Source: Lewinellaceae bacterium
GTDB lineage: Bacteria > Bacteroidota > Bacteroidia > Chitinophagales > Saprospiraceae
NCBI GenBank assembly: GCA_020636075.1
Contig: JACJYO010000012.1
Span: 1 to 64,000, forward strand
Length of the DNA: 64,000 bases
Direction of reading: 5' to 3'
Below, in pieces: positions 1 through 9,508 of this stretch. Each line of letters starts with the position of its first letter. The first letter of the stretch is position 1. The position numbers and the translations under genes are program-made. A model generated the notes under the pieces. That model was not told the origin of the DNA. It saw only the letters and a program-made list of their open reading frames with translations, and searched no databases.

Positions 1-1
1 C

Positions 2-997
2 ATGTTCGACTTCGGCAATGGTAAAGACGGCCTCTACCCACTGAAAGGCACCGCAGCTGTAGCCGGCACTGCGCTCGACGACGCTATTTTCGGCACCTTG
101 CTCTTGCCCGGCCCCGGCAAACCGCGCTCGGTCGATCTCTGGCCGGCCTTCCACACCGGCGTACCCAATGTGCCGCCGTACCAGTTGGCAACGGGTAAAA
201 ACGGTAACCCGCTGGCGGCCGGCAAGCCCTTCGTCAACAATTTTCTGCCCAATGGCGGCGATATGTTGCGCCTGAACATGGCCGTGCCACCAACGCCGAG
301 GAATAGCTCGAAGTTTAGCACCCTGGGCCTGATCGATGCGGCCGTTCGGGGCTTAACGGAAGCGCCATATGCCAACAGCACCAAAATTGAATTTATCCCC
401 AACATGGACGGCTTCCCCAATGGCCGCCGGCTGGAAGACGATGTTACGCGCATCGAATTGCAGGCTGTGAGCGGCGTGGTACTGGCTGCTATCGGATTGT
501 GGTACGACGATTATATGCCGGGGCAATCCAACAGCCCGGTCACGCAACAGCTGATCAATGTGCTAACCTATGAAACCGGCGTGAGTGCCAACGATGTGCC
601 GTTCCGGCCGCGCTTCCCCTACCTGGCCCTCCCGCATGCCGGCGACGGCGCCTGTGGCGGCACTCTGGTGAACGACTTCAAACCCGATAACCCCGATGCC
701 AGCCTGATCGGTCTGGATCGCGGTAGCGTGAGCAGCACGGGCATTGTGCAACTGATCAATTTCCCAAACCCGTTCACCGCATCTACGACAATTCGCTACC
801 AACTGGATCAGGAAGCGGAGGTGAACCTCTCGGTTTTTGACCAACAGGGTAAATTACTGGCTACGTTGGCCAACGGCACACAATCCGCCGGTATCCATGA
901 AGCAAGTTTCAACAGCGCACAGCTCCCGGCCGGCCTGTACTTTGCCCGGTTGGCCAGTGGCAAGGATATGCAGGTGTTGAAATTGTTCAAGCAGTGA
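2..997 (+). CDS. DUF4331 family protein with T9SS sorting domain (5' truncated)
   Basis: The gene enters from the left edge, so the first Met here is probably internal and the signal peptide is missing. About 331 residues are visible. The stretch FPNGRRLEDDVTRIELQ (about residues 138-154) is typical of DUF4331 proteins, a secreted family of unknown biochemical role. The last ~80 residues, from NFPNPFTASTTIRY on, form a T9SS type A sorting domain: Pro/Asn start, beta-rich body, and an ending of the type GLYFARL..GKDMQVLKLFK. Export across the outer membrane by type IX secretion is inferred from this. The TPR lipoprotein gene follows 82 bp downstream. Family assignment is fairly sure; the function is unknown. 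Confidence 0.8.
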   Translation: MFDFGNGKDGLYPLKGTAAVAGTALDDAIFGTLLLPGPGKPRSVDLWPAFHTGVPNVPPYQLATGKNGNPLAAGKPFVNNFLPNGGDMLRLNMAVPPTPRNSSKFSTLGLIDAAVRGLTEAPYANSTKIEFIPNMDGFPNGRRLEDDVTRIELQAVSGVVLAAIGLWYDDYMPGQSNSPVTQQLINVLTYETGVSANDVPFRPRFPYLALPHAGDGACGGTLVNDFKPDNPDASLIGLDRGSVSSTGIVQLINFPNPFTASTTIRYQLDQEAEVNLSVFDQQGKLLATLANGTQSAGIHEASFNSAQLPAGLYFARLASGKDMQVLKLFKQ

Positions 998-1028
998 TCA
1001 ACCCCACTCGTAAGTTTTTCCGAACGCT

Positions 1029-1061
1029 ATTCGCCCTACGACTTGAAGTCGTAGGGCGAAT
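1029..1061. repeat. Perfect palindrome with GACT-N3-AGTC tip
   Basis: Two 16-nt arms (1029-1044 and 1046-1061) are perfectly complementary around one base and are followed by an A-rich run. The centre reads GACT-TGA-AGTC. It lies 32 bp after the DUF4331 stop and could act as a terminator hairpin. A sibling with almost the same stem lies at 9428-9460. Confidence 0.85.
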
Positions 1062-1079
1062 AAAAAAACACTTAAAAAA

Positions 1080-2348
1080 ATGAAACACTCGTCCGTCCTT
1101 TATTTCGCCATTTGCATTTGCCTGCTGGCAGGCTCCGCTTGCAACCAATTTTCAGCAGAAAAATCAACCGCCCAAGCCAAATTCACCAAAAACACTACCG
1201 TCGAAATTCCCGAACTACTCGACCGCCCCGAAGCCCTGCGCTACGGCACCGAATGGGATGCCGTGCAAAATATGTACGGCGCCCAGGTAGCCGCCCTGCG
1301 CCAGGACCCCTCCAAACTGGAAGCATACCTCAAACTCGCCGAAGTTTTCATACAGGAAGCCCGCATTACCGGAGAACACCCGCACTACTACCCGGCCGCC
1401 CTTCAGGTGCTGGAACCGGTGGTTAAAAATTTGGAAACAGTGGAAAACCCCGACATCCAGCAAAAGGACCTGCTTTTCCGGGCGCTGAGCCATGTTGCCA
1501 GTGTGCAACTCAGTTTACACGATTTTGGCGCAGCCAAAACCACGGCGGAGCAGGCTGTTGCCATCAATCCGTACAACGCTTTTATTTATGGCTGTCTGGT
1601 AGATGCCAATGTGGAGTTGGGCAACTATTCCCGCGCTGTTGAATATTGCGATAAAATGGTAAGCACCCGGCCGGACCTGCGCTCCTATTCCCGGGTTTCG
1701 TACTTGCGGGAAATTTATGGCGACGTGCCGGGCGCCATCGAAGCAATGGATATGGCGGTAAAGGCCGGCTATCCCGGATATGAACAAACGGAATGGGCAC
1801 GCCTGCAACTCGGGCATTTGTACGAACGCTACGGAAAATTGCAGGACGCCGAAAACCAATACCGGATGTGTCTGGCCGTACGCGACAACTACCCCTTCGC
1901 CCTGGCGGGGCTGGCTGGTTTGGAAGAAAAACGCGGCAAACACCGGGAGGCAGAAGTCCTGCTCAAACAAGCAGCAGCCATTATCCCGGAAGTTGGTTTT
2001 TACATTGACCTGGCAAAAATTTACCAGAAAACCGGCCGTACTGCCGAAGCGAACACGTTGATCAAGCAGGTCGAAGAAATGCTGGCCGAAGACCTTGCCG
2101 CCGGACATAACATGCGCATGGAAATTGCCCGGTTCCACCTCAACCTGACCCACGACTACGACAAAGCCCTCGAATACGCCGAGGCCGAATACCTCAACCG
2201 GCCGCAAAACAAGGATGCCAATCAACTGATGGCCGCCGTACTTCTGGCCCGGGGCGACAAGCAAAAAGCAGCACAATACCTCAAAAAGGCCCTGGCAACG
2301 GGTTGTAAAGACCCCGAACTAATCGCTTTGCAAAAAGTACTTTCATGA
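1080..2348 (+). CDS. TPR-repeat lipoprotein
   Basis: This 422-residue protein starts with a lipoprotein signal peptide (MKHSSVLYFAICICLLAGSAC; the lipobox Cys is residue 21), so it should be membrane-anchored in the periplasm. From about residue 80 to the end it is alpha-helical with repeated TPR-like units (for example ...AKTTAEQAVAINPYNAFIYGCL and the C-terminal ...KQKAAQYLKKALATG). TPR proteins usually scaffold other proteins; no catalytic motif is visible. It follows the DUF4331 gene in the same direction and may be co-transcribed with it, although the palindrome at 1029-1061 lies between them. Confidence 0.75.
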   Translation: MKHSSVLYFAICICLLAGSACNQFSAEKSTAQAKFTKNTTVEIPELLDRPEALRYGTEWDAVQNMYGAQVAALRQDPSKLEAYLKLAEVFIQEARITGEHPHYYPAALQVLEPVVKNLETVENPDIQQKDLLFRALSHVASVQLSLHDFGAAKTTAEQAVAINPYNAFIYGCLVDANVELGNYSRAVEYCDKMVSTRPDLRSYSRVSYLREIYGDVPGAIEAMDMAVKAGYPGYEQTEWARLQLGHLYERYGKLQDAENQYRMCLAVRDNYPFALAGLAGLEEKRGKHREAEVLLKQAAAIIPEVGFYIDLAKIYQKTGRTAEANTLIKQVEEMLAEDLAAGHNMRMEIARFHLNLTHDYDKALEYAEAEYLNRPQNKDANQLMAAVLLARGDKQKAAQYLKKALATGCKDPELIALQKVLS

Positions 2349-2385
2349 GAGCCCCCCAAATAGTAATTCAGGACGGGTTATAGGA

Positions 2386-2424
2386 CAACCAGGGCGTTTT
2401 GGGCAACCGGACGCCCTGTGTTGG
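2386..2424. repeat. Imperfect hairpin after the TPR gene
   Basis: Arms AGGGCGT and ACGCCCT, extended outward by imperfectly matching CAACC/GTTGG sequence, can form a hairpin about 40 bp after the TPR lipoprotein stop. No T-tract follows, so it is a weak terminator candidate. Confidence 0.4.
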
Positions 2425-2480
2425 TTATCGCCCCGACTAAAAATTGGGACCTGTTCCCGTTTGGCTAAGCCTGGGACCAA

Positions 2481-2917
2481 GTGAGGGGGTGACTCGCAGT
2501 CTAATGTCGTCAACTTAGTACTACTTTGTCACTTTAAAGTTGCCGCACCCGAAAAAACAAGTAATGTCGAATATCGAACGCCCAATGTCCAATTTCGAAG
2601 TAGTTTGATCCGAAGAAGGGATGAACTGTATAAACAAAATGCGAAAAAAGTGCTGTGCCCACAATCAAAACACTTCGAAATTGGACATTGGGCGTTCGAT
2701 ATTCGACATTCAATACCACAGTGTTTAAAGTAACAAAGTAGTATTAGCAAGTTGGAACGCGGATGACGCGGATGTAAACAATGCGGATTGCCGCAGATTT
2801 TTTAAAAAAAATCAGTGTAAATCCGTGTTCCCGCTGAAAGCGGGATCGGCGTCATCCGCGTTCCATTGAAGAGTACACGCTAAGTTGACGACATTAGACT
2901 CGCAGTCACCCCCTCAC
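2481..2917. repeat. Palindrome interrupted by nested inverted repeats
   Basis: The outer arms (GTGAGGGGGT at 2481-2490 and its exact complement at 2908-2917) would make one hairpin with tip GACTCGCAGTC. That 11-nt tip is present twice, at 2491-2501 and 2897-2907, in the same orientation. Between the copies are further inverted repeats: 2519-2538 with 2724-2743 (one mismatch), a perfect 39-bp pair 2563-2601 with 2672-2710, and a perfect 17-bp pair 2753-2769 with 2849-2865. No gene is visible in this 690-bp gap. Confidence 0.85.
2502..2896. mobile_element. Candidate non-coding element with 17-bp terminal inverted repeats
   Basis: Perfect 17-bp termini (TAATGTCGTCAACTTAG at 2502-2518 and its complement at 2880-2896) bound 395 bp with no supported coding region. 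The flanks are an 11-bp direct repeat GACTCGCAGTC (2491-2501, 2897-2907). This is the layout of an insertion with target duplication into the tip of an existing palindrome. No transposase is encoded inside, so mobilisation would have to be in trans. The direct orientation of the CGC centre is the key observation; an unbroken inverted repeat would give CGC on one side and GCG on the other. Confidence 0.55.
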
Positions 2918-3038
2918 TACCCTACGGACCGGATTACAGGCATAGCACAGGCTATATCTTCAAGGATGGTATTTTGACCCTGAATTCAGGCCAAAACTTT
3001 CCGGACAAAATTCACCTAAAGAAAATCTGAACAAAGCC

Positions 3039-6000
3039 TCACTCCAACAAAATAAGTGTTCGGGAAAACCACTGCTCGCGAATACGCACCTGCAAGCGGT
3101 AAACACCCGCCGGTAATTCCCGTAAATCCAGCCGAAGCAGGGCCGTTCCTGATTCAAGTTCCACCTGCCGTAACAACCTGCCGTCGAACCCGGTAATTCC
3201 CCAGGCTATTATCGGCGTTTGATCCAGGGATTGGACGAACACCACACCCGTACTCGCATTTGGGAAAACCAGAATACCCGCCGCAGTTTCCTTTGGATCG
3301 ACCGCGCTGATCAGGCAACTATCCACGACCTCCACACTGGATACCGCCGTGCAGCCATTTGGTAAAACCGCCAACAGCACATACGTGCCGGGCTCGGTCA
3401 CGGTGAGCGGGTTGGCATTGTTCATGCCCGAAGGGCCCGTCCAGCTAAACAGTGCCGTTGGCGGATCGCTGCCGGCTACCAGGGAAAGTTCCGGGTTTTC
3501 ACAGGTGAGGATGTTGGCGCCGGTAATCGTAGGTATTGGCGCAGCGGTATCGGCTTCCACCTGAAATTCGGCAACCGCCGTACAATTGTCGGGACTGGTT
3601 ATGGTCAGTTGGTATACACCGGGCAAGGGTAATTCCGGGTCGGCCAGTTCAGATTGGAAATTTCCCGGGCCGGTCCAGTTGAATGTGCAGTCCGGAATAT
3701 CCGCCTCGGCCAAAACGGGCGCCGTTGTTTGGTTACAATCGATCAGATTAACTCCTGTAATTGTAATCTCCGGATTTTGCGGTGCAGGCACCACCAAAAT
3801 CGAAATCTGGCTGTGGCAACCCGTCGGGGTTTCCGCTTTGAGGATGTACCAGCCCGGGGTCGATACCTCGAGATGCTGCCCTTGCGCCGTGAATTGATTT
3901 GGGCCTACCCAGTTGAAAATTACATTGGGAAGGCCTGCACTCCCATCGAGCACCAGCACCGTATCGCCGCATTCGGGCGCTTGTTGCACGACATCGACAC
4001 CGGGAAGCGTGAAATCGGCGAAGACAAAAATGGAACCCTCCGCGAAACAGCCGTTCACCGGATTGGTCAGCCGGAGGACATACCGGCCCGTATCGCTGAC
4101 AAGCGGCTGCGGATTATTGGCGGTAAATCCGTTGGGGCCAGTCCATGCGTATACGCCGTTTTCAAACAGGGTTTGCACCTGCAAAAAAGTCTGCGGTTGC
4201 GTGCAATCCAGCGTATCAACCGACAAGGAAAACTCCGGCGCTACCAGGTCGGCTATTACAGTCACCGATGCCGTGCCGGTACAACCGTTTTGTCCAGTGG
4301 CTACGACGGTATAGATTCCGGGTTGGGAGATCAGCGGTTCGAACTCCGTTGATTGAAAACCTTTCGGACAAGTCCAAAAGACGCCTGCCAGATTTTGCGG
4401 AGCGGTGAGTTGCAACTTAATTTCGGGCAAATCGCAGGTTATGATCCCGGGTGCCAGTATTGCCACGGAGGGCGGTGTAATGTCTTGGAAAACAACCACC
4501 GTATCGCTCGCCGCGCAACTAATACTGTCGACGGTCAGAAGGACTTTGAAAATATACGTACCAGGGTTTGATACCTGAAGTTGGGTTGCGGCACCTAATA
4601 ATTGACCGGCTGGATTTTCCCAGCGCAACATGCCCGGGGTGAGGGCCGCGTTCAGGGTGATTTGCGGGTTGTTGCAAGTAAGCGTTCCGCCGCCGTCGAT
4701 TTGCGCCTCCGGATTGAGGAGCGTCAGGTTGAACGTGACCACACTGTCGCAGCCTGTCGCGCTGGTCAACACATGCACATACGAGCCGGGGTCGCAGTAC
4801 TGCGTGCCGCCTATTTCAAAACAATCCCCTGCGCAGCGCATAATATTGCCCAGCGATGCAACAATTGGCGGGAGCACCGTCAACTGCTGCCGCACCAGGC
4901 TGTCGCAACCCCAAAAGCTGGTATAATTGTACCCATAAGTGCCCGATGTATCGACATAATCTCCCCAGGGCAATTCATAGGGCACATCTTCGGCGCAAGC
5001 AGTCACATCCGGCAATACTGTGGCCGGAATCAGCTCCGCAAACACATCGATAAAAATTGGCGCTGAAGGCGGTATAAAATAATTGATCGCGCGCGCGCAA
5101 ATGACCCCTGCACCGGGGCCCAGAGTAACAGCGACATCTATTCCTTGCGGAACATTTATCAAGGCTGGAGTTGGTTTGCCATTAAATGTCGTGCCCGGGG
5201 GACCCGTCCAGAGGAAAGCCGCTGCCACAGGCGGGTCATCCAGGGTGTAAAATACCGTAGCATCCGGGCAGGGATTGTTGGGTCCGATGATGCCTGGGTA
5301 ATGAATGGTATTTAATGGAATACCCGCAATGGAGTCTTTTACAAAATAGTATTCGCACTGGTCGCCCGACCAACCATCTACCATCAGGAAATAAGCCTTG
5401 CCCGGGTAAAGACCGTATCCGGTTATCGTGAGTTCCTGCGATTCGCCCTGCTCCATTCCACCATTACAGGCGATTGGATAGGATTGGCAATCTTCATATA
5501 AGGCCAGCTGAAGGCCGTCGTGTGCCACACAATTTTGCGCCTGTACTTTGATCGTTCCGGTATTTCCCCGAGCCACAAATGCAAACCATTGATCGTTGTG
5601 CACGCTCCCGCAGGTAAATTGGGCCAGCGACGGGTTAGCGTTATAATTATCGTAAATAATGAAGGGCGGTGGCAGGTATGGCCGAACGCAAGCCTCCTCA
5701 CAGGTTTCCACAGGAGGCTCGAACCAATCGGAGCAAAGCGGCGGAAGCAATGGATAATCCAGGCAATCATCCGGCAAATATACTGCGGTGCTTGCTGTGC
5801 AGCCGTAGGGACCTGTTACCGTCAGTTGGTAGCTTCCTTTTTGCGGTCGCGAGATTACCCGGTCATCCGAAGAAAACTGCCCAAGCGGTCCTGTCCAGTG
5901 GTACTTGATCGCAGTGGGGTGCTCCACGCCGGCGAGTACACCCAACGGGTTGTCGCAGGTCATTGGTGTGACATCAGCCTGGGCAACAACCAGTACGGTA

Positions 6001-6104
6001 TCGCAATCGACAGTTTGAGCGTGTAATGGGGCGCTATTAAAAAAATTAGTAACGCCTAGCAAAAAGCAGGGCAGCAAGCGGGAAATTGTTGAACAGGTTT
6101 GCAT
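3039..6104 (-). CDS. Giant secreted T9SS protein with Ig/PKD-like repeats (paralogue A)
   Basis: This 1021-residue protein has an N-terminal signal peptide (ending near NSAPLHAQ). It then has a first repeat with the pattern YHWTGPLGQFSSDDRV and a Cys-rich domain (about 110-270, with NDQWFAFVARGNTG and GKAYFLMVDGWSGDQCEYYF). Six or seven ~80-residue beta-sandwich repeats follow, each marked by LTC..P.I.L and WTGP.GF motifs. The C-terminal T9SS type A sorting domain contains LPAGVYRLQVRIREQWFSRTL. A role as a surface or adhesin-like protein is inferred. It sits 83 bp downstream of a close paralogue (6188-9265), and the last ~100 residues of the two are nearly identical. Confidence 0.8.
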   Translation of the reverse strand: MQTCSTISRLLPCFLLGVTNFFNSAPLHAQTVDCDTVLVVAQADVTPMTCDNPLGVLAGVEHPTAIKYHWTGPLGQFSSDDRVISRPQKGSYQLTVTGPYGCTASTAVYLPDDCLDYPLLPPLCSDWFEPPVETCEEACVRPYLPPPFIIYDNYNANPSLAQFTCGSVHNDQWFAFVARGNTGTIKVQAQNCVAHDGLQLALYEDCQSYPIACNGGMEQGESQELTITGYGLYPGKAYFLMVDGWSGDQCEYYFVKDSIAGIPLNTIHYPGIIGPNNPCPDATVFYTLDDPPVAAAFLWTGPPGTTFNGKPTPALINVPQGIDVAVTLGPGAGVICARAINYFIPPSAPIFIDVFAELIPATVLPDVTACAEDVPYELPWGDYVDTSGTYGYNYTSFWGCDSLVRQQLTVLPPIVASLGNIMRCAGDCFEIGGTQYCDPGSYVHVLTSATGCDSVVTFNLTLLNPEAQIDGGGTLTCNNPQITLNAALTPGMLRWENPAGQLLGAATQLQVSNPGTYIFKVLLTVDSISCAASDTVVVFQDITPPSVAILAPGIITCDLPEIKLQLTAPQNLAGVFWTCPKGFQSTEFEPLISQPGIYTVVATGQNGCTGTASVTVIADLVAPEFSLSVDTLDCTQPQTFLQVQTLFENGVYAWTGPNGFTANNPQPLVSDTGRYVLRLTNPVNGCFAEGSIFVFADFTLPGVDVVQQAPECGDTVLVLDGSAGLPNVIFNWVGPNQFTAQGQHLEVSTPGWYILKAETPTGCHSQISILVVPAPQNPEITITGVNLIDCNQTTAPVLAEADIPDCTFNWTGPGNFQSELADPELPLPGVYQLTITSPDNCTAVAEFQVEADTAAPIPTITGANILTCENPELSLVAGSDPPTALFSWTGPSGMNNANPLTVTEPGTYVLLAVLPNGCTAVSSVEVVDSCLISAVDPKETAAGILVFPNASTGVVFVQSLDQTPIIAWGITGFDGRLLRQVELESGTALLRLDLRELPAGVYRLQVRIREQWFSRTLILLE

Positions 6105-6187
6105 AGGTTAAACTCCGTTTACAAGTGAAATCGTTGCTGTTTTTCGCAGTTTTTATTTAAAAAATGACAGGTTGAATTTCCACAACC

Positions 6188-9100
6188 TCACTCCATCAAT
6201 AACAACGTTTTGGCAAACCACTGCTCGCGAATACGCACCTGCAAGCGGTAAACGCCCGCCGGCAACTCCCGCAAATCCAGTCGAAGCAAGGCCGTTCCTG
6301 ATTCAAGTTCCACCTGCCGCAACAACCTGCCGTCGAACCCGGTAATGCTCCAGGCCGTGATCGGCGTTTGATCCAGGGATTGGACGAACACCACACCCGT
6401 ACTCGCATTGGGATACACCAAAATACCGCCAACGGTTTCCTTCGAATCGACTGCGCTGATCAGACAACTATCCACTACCTCCACACTGGACACCGCCGTG
6501 CAGCCATTGGGCAGCACCGCCAACAACACATACATACCGGGCTCGGTCACAGTGAGCGGATTGGAACTGCTTATCCCCGAAGGACCCGTCCAGCTAAACA
6601 GTGCCGTCGGCGGATCGCTTTCGGCAAGCAGGGAAAGTTCCGGATTTTCGCAGGTCAGAATGTTTCCGCCGGTAATCGTAAGTATTGGCGCAGCGGTATC
6701 GGCTTCCACCTGAAATTCGGCAACCACCGTACAGTTGTCGGGGCTGGTTACAATCAACTGGTACAAGCCGGGTAAGGGCAATTCCGGATCGGCCAGTATT
6801 GAAACAAATCCTCCCGGTCCGATCCAATTGAATATACAACCGGGAATATCCGCTTCGGCCAAAACGGGCGCCGTGGTTTGGTTGCAATCGATCAGGGTTG
6901 CCCCTGAAATCGCAACCTCCGGGTTTTGCGGTGCAGGCACCACCAAAATTGAAATTTGGCTATGGCAGCCGGTCGGCGTTTCGGCTTTGAGGATATACCA
7001 GCCGGGGGTTGAAACCTCGAGATGCTGCCCCTGCGCAATGAATTGATCCGGCCCCACCCAATTAAAAATTACATCCGGTAGGCCAGCGCTTGCATCGAGC
7101 AATAGCACCGTATCGCCGCATTCGGGCGCCTGCTGCACAACATCGACACCGGGAAGCGTGAAATTGGCGAATACAAAAATAGAACCCTCTGTGAAGCAGC
7201 CGTTCACCGGATTGGTTAGTCGGAGGATGTACTGGCCCGTATCGCTGACGAGCGGTTGGGGTGCATTGGCGGCAAACCCATTGGGGCCCGTCCATGCGTA
7301 TAATCCGTTTTCAAAAAGGGTTTGTACCTGTAAAAAAGTCTGAGGCTGCGCGCAATCCAGCGTATCAGCCGACAAGGTAAATTCCGGTGCCTCAAAGTCT
7401 GCTTCCACCACCACCGATGCGGAAGCGGTACAGCCGTTCAGTCCTGTTGCCACGACAGTGTAAGTGCCGGGCTCAGAAACCAGCGGTTCAATCTCTGTTG
7501 ACTGGAATCCGTTCGGGCCGGTCCAAAAGACGCCTGTCAGGCTTTGCGGGGAGCCGAATTGCAACCTGAATTCGGGTAAAGCACAGGTTATAATCCCGGG
7601 TGCTTGTACCGCTAGCATGGGCGGCATGTTATCCTGGAAAATTTGCACCGTATCCCGTGCAATACAACTGGTACCAGATACCGTAAGCGTGAATTCGAGA
7701 ATATAGATTTCCGGGTTGTTTACCTTAAGTTGAGAAGTTACACCCAACAGTTGTCCTGCCAGATTTTTCCACCTGGGGGCACCACCCGGGGTGCCGGAAG
7801 CAGTAAGCGTGATTTGCGGGTTCGCACAGGTAAGTGTATCGCTACCATTGATTTGCGCTTCCGGATTTAATATAAACAGGTTAAAGGATACCACGCTATC
7901 GCAGCCTGCCGCGCTGGTCAAAACATGCACATACGGGCCGGTGTCGCAGTACTGCGTGCCGCCTATTTCAAAACATTCGCCGGCACAACGGTAAATAACA
8001 CCTAATTGCTTGACAATGGGCGGCAGCACCGTTACCCGCTGGCGCACCAGGCTGTCGCAACCAAAATCGGTAATGTAGGTATGCTCATATAACCCTGTCG
8101 TTTGTGCATAATCACCCCAGGGTAAATCGTAAGGAACATCTTCAAAGCAAACCGTCACCTCCGGCAAAACAGTCGCCGGTATCAGATTATGGTGAATATC
8201 GATACAAATGGTATGAGAAGGCAGTTGAAAATAATTGAGAGCCCGGACGCAAACAAAACCCGTATCAGTCCCCAGGGTAATGGTTACATCGATGCCATCG
8301 GGAACATAAAATAGCGCGGGTGAAGGCATGCCGTTAAACAAGGTACCCGGGGGGCCGGTCCAGAGAAAAGCCGTTGCAAAAGGCGGGTCGTCCAGGGTAT
8401 AATTAACCGTTGCGCCAGGGCAAAGATGGTTGGGGCCTACAATGCCAGGATTATGCGGTATTGGAACAGGTGTCCCGGTGAGGGAGTCTGCCGGAAAATA
8501 GTATTCGCACTGGTCGCCCTCAAAGCCATCGACCATCAGAAAATACACTTTTCCAGGGATTAAATCGGTTGCGACAAGCGTGATTTCCGCATAGGCGCCA
8601 TTCAGCATGCCGCCATTGCAGGCAACGAGGCTATTTTGAGTATTGGAGCAATCGGAATACAAATTCAACTGAATCCCGTCTGGTGTCGTACAATTTTGCG
8701 CCTGCGCAGTGATTTCACCACCAGTACTTCGCGCAACAAAGGCAAACCATTGGTCATTATGATTAATGCCGCATGGCCAAAACAGTGCTGGTGAAGGGAG
8801 TGCACCATAATTACTGAAAAGATAATTCGTCGGTAAAAACTGACGAACACAGGCCTCTTCGCAGTTTTCTGCCGGAGGCACAAAGGGGTTGGGGCAAGGC
8901 GGTGGCAGCAAGGGGTAATCTAAACAATCATCTGTGAGATCTATCGAGGTTGTTGCCGTACAACCATACGCGCCAGTGACCGTCAGGAAATAAGCACCAC
9001 TTTCCGGACGGGAGATCACCCGGTTGTCTGAGGTGAATTGGCCAAAATTTCCACTCCAGTGATATTTCAGCGCAGACGAATGTACCACACCGGCGAGTGT

Positions 9101-9265
9101 GCCCACCGGATCGTCGCAGGTGATCGGCTTAACCACAGTGGCTTGTGCGACCACTTGCACAGTATCGCAATCAACAGTTTGGGCGTGTAAATTATTCAGG
9201 TAAAAACTGGCGGGGCCCAAAAACAGGCAGCACAGCAGGCGGGCAGGAGTCAGGCAGTTTTGCAT
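6188..9265 (-). CDS. Giant secreted T9SS protein with Ig/PKD-like repeats (paralogue B)
   Basis: This 1025-residue protein has the same order as its downstream neighbour: signal peptide (ending near YLNNLHAQ), a domain with the pattern YHWSGNFGQFTSDNRV, a Cys-rich domain with NDQWFAFVARSTGGE and FEGDQCEYYF, a series of WTGPNGF repeats, and a type A sorting domain ending LPAGVYRLQVRIREQWFAKTL. The N-terminal third differs clearly from paralogue A, while the C-terminal repeats differ at few positions. This suggests tandem duplication followed by gene conversion or selection on the C-terminus. Surface exposure through T9SS is inferred; the ligand is unknown. Confidence 0.8.
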   Translation of the reverse strand: MQNCLTPARLLCCLFLGPASFYLNNLHAQTVDCDTVQVVAQATVVKPITCDDPVGTLAGVVHSSALKYHWSGNFGQFTSDNRVISRPESGAYFLTVTGAYGCTATTSIDLTDDCLDYPLLPPPCPNPFVPPAENCEEACVRQFLPTNYLFSNYGALPSPALFWPCGINHNDQWFAFVARSTGGEITAQAQNCTTPDGIQLNLYSDCSNTQNSLVACNGGMLNGAYAEITLVATDLIPGKVYFLMVDGFEGDQCEYYFPADSLTGTPVPIPHNPGIVGPNHLCPGATVNYTLDDPPFATAFLWTGPPGTLFNGMPSPALFYVPDGIDVTITLGTDTGFVCVRALNYFQLPSHTICIDIHHNLIPATVLPEVTVCFEDVPYDLPWGDYAQTTGLYEHTYITDFGCDSLVRQRVTVLPPIVKQLGVIYRCAGECFEIGGTQYCDTGPYVHVLTSAAGCDSVVSFNLFILNPEAQINGSDTLTCANPQITLTASGTPGGAPRWKNLAGQLLGVTSQLKVNNPEIYILEFTLTVSGTSCIARDTVQIFQDNMPPMLAVQAPGIITCALPEFRLQFGSPQSLTGVFWTGPNGFQSTEIEPLVSEPGTYTVVATGLNGCTASASVVVEADFEAPEFTLSADTLDCAQPQTFLQVQTLFENGLYAWTGPNGFAANAPQPLVSDTGQYILRLTNPVNGCFTEGSIFVFANFTLPGVDVVQQAPECGDTVLLLDASAGLPDVIFNWVGPDQFIAQGQHLEVSTPGWYILKAETPTGCHSQISILVVPAPQNPEVAISGATLIDCNQTTAPVLAEADIPGCIFNWIGPGGFVSILADPELPLPGLYQLIVTSPDNCTVVAEFQVEADTAAPILTITGGNILTCENPELSLLAESDPPTALFSWTGPSGISSSNPLTVTEPGMYVLLAVLPNGCTAVSSVEVVDSCLISAVDSKETVGGILVYPNASTGVVFVQSLDQTPITAWSITGFDGRLLRQVELESGTALLRLDLRELPAGVYRLQVRIREQWFAKTLLLME

Positions 9266-9352
9266 TGGGAAAATATTTTCCTGAAAGATCGCCCGTGCGC
9301 CACTTTCGCTGCTTTGCCTTTTTCAAGGCCAAGCGTGCTTTTTAATTTTCAC

Positions 9353-9460
9353 TACGGAGACACGGAGGGCACGGAGCATAAAACTCCGTGCCCTCCGTGT
9401 CTCGTATGTTTGTCAGGCCATGCGGGCACTCGTCCTACGACTCAAAGTCGTAGGACGAGT
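9353..9460. repeat. Two adjacent word-type palindromes
   Basis: First pair: 9353-9376 and 9384-9406, built of variants of the word ACGGAGGGC/ACGGAGACAC with a 7-nt loop and one missing base. Second pair: 9428-9442 and 9446-9460, perfect 15-bp arms with tip GACT-CAA-AGTC. Partial further copies of the first word run to about 9492. They fill the gap between paralogue B and paaA. Confidence 0.8.
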
Positions 9461-9508
9461 AGGATACCTCCGTGCTCTCCATGCCTCGTGGTAAAAAAAA
9501 CAAGACGC

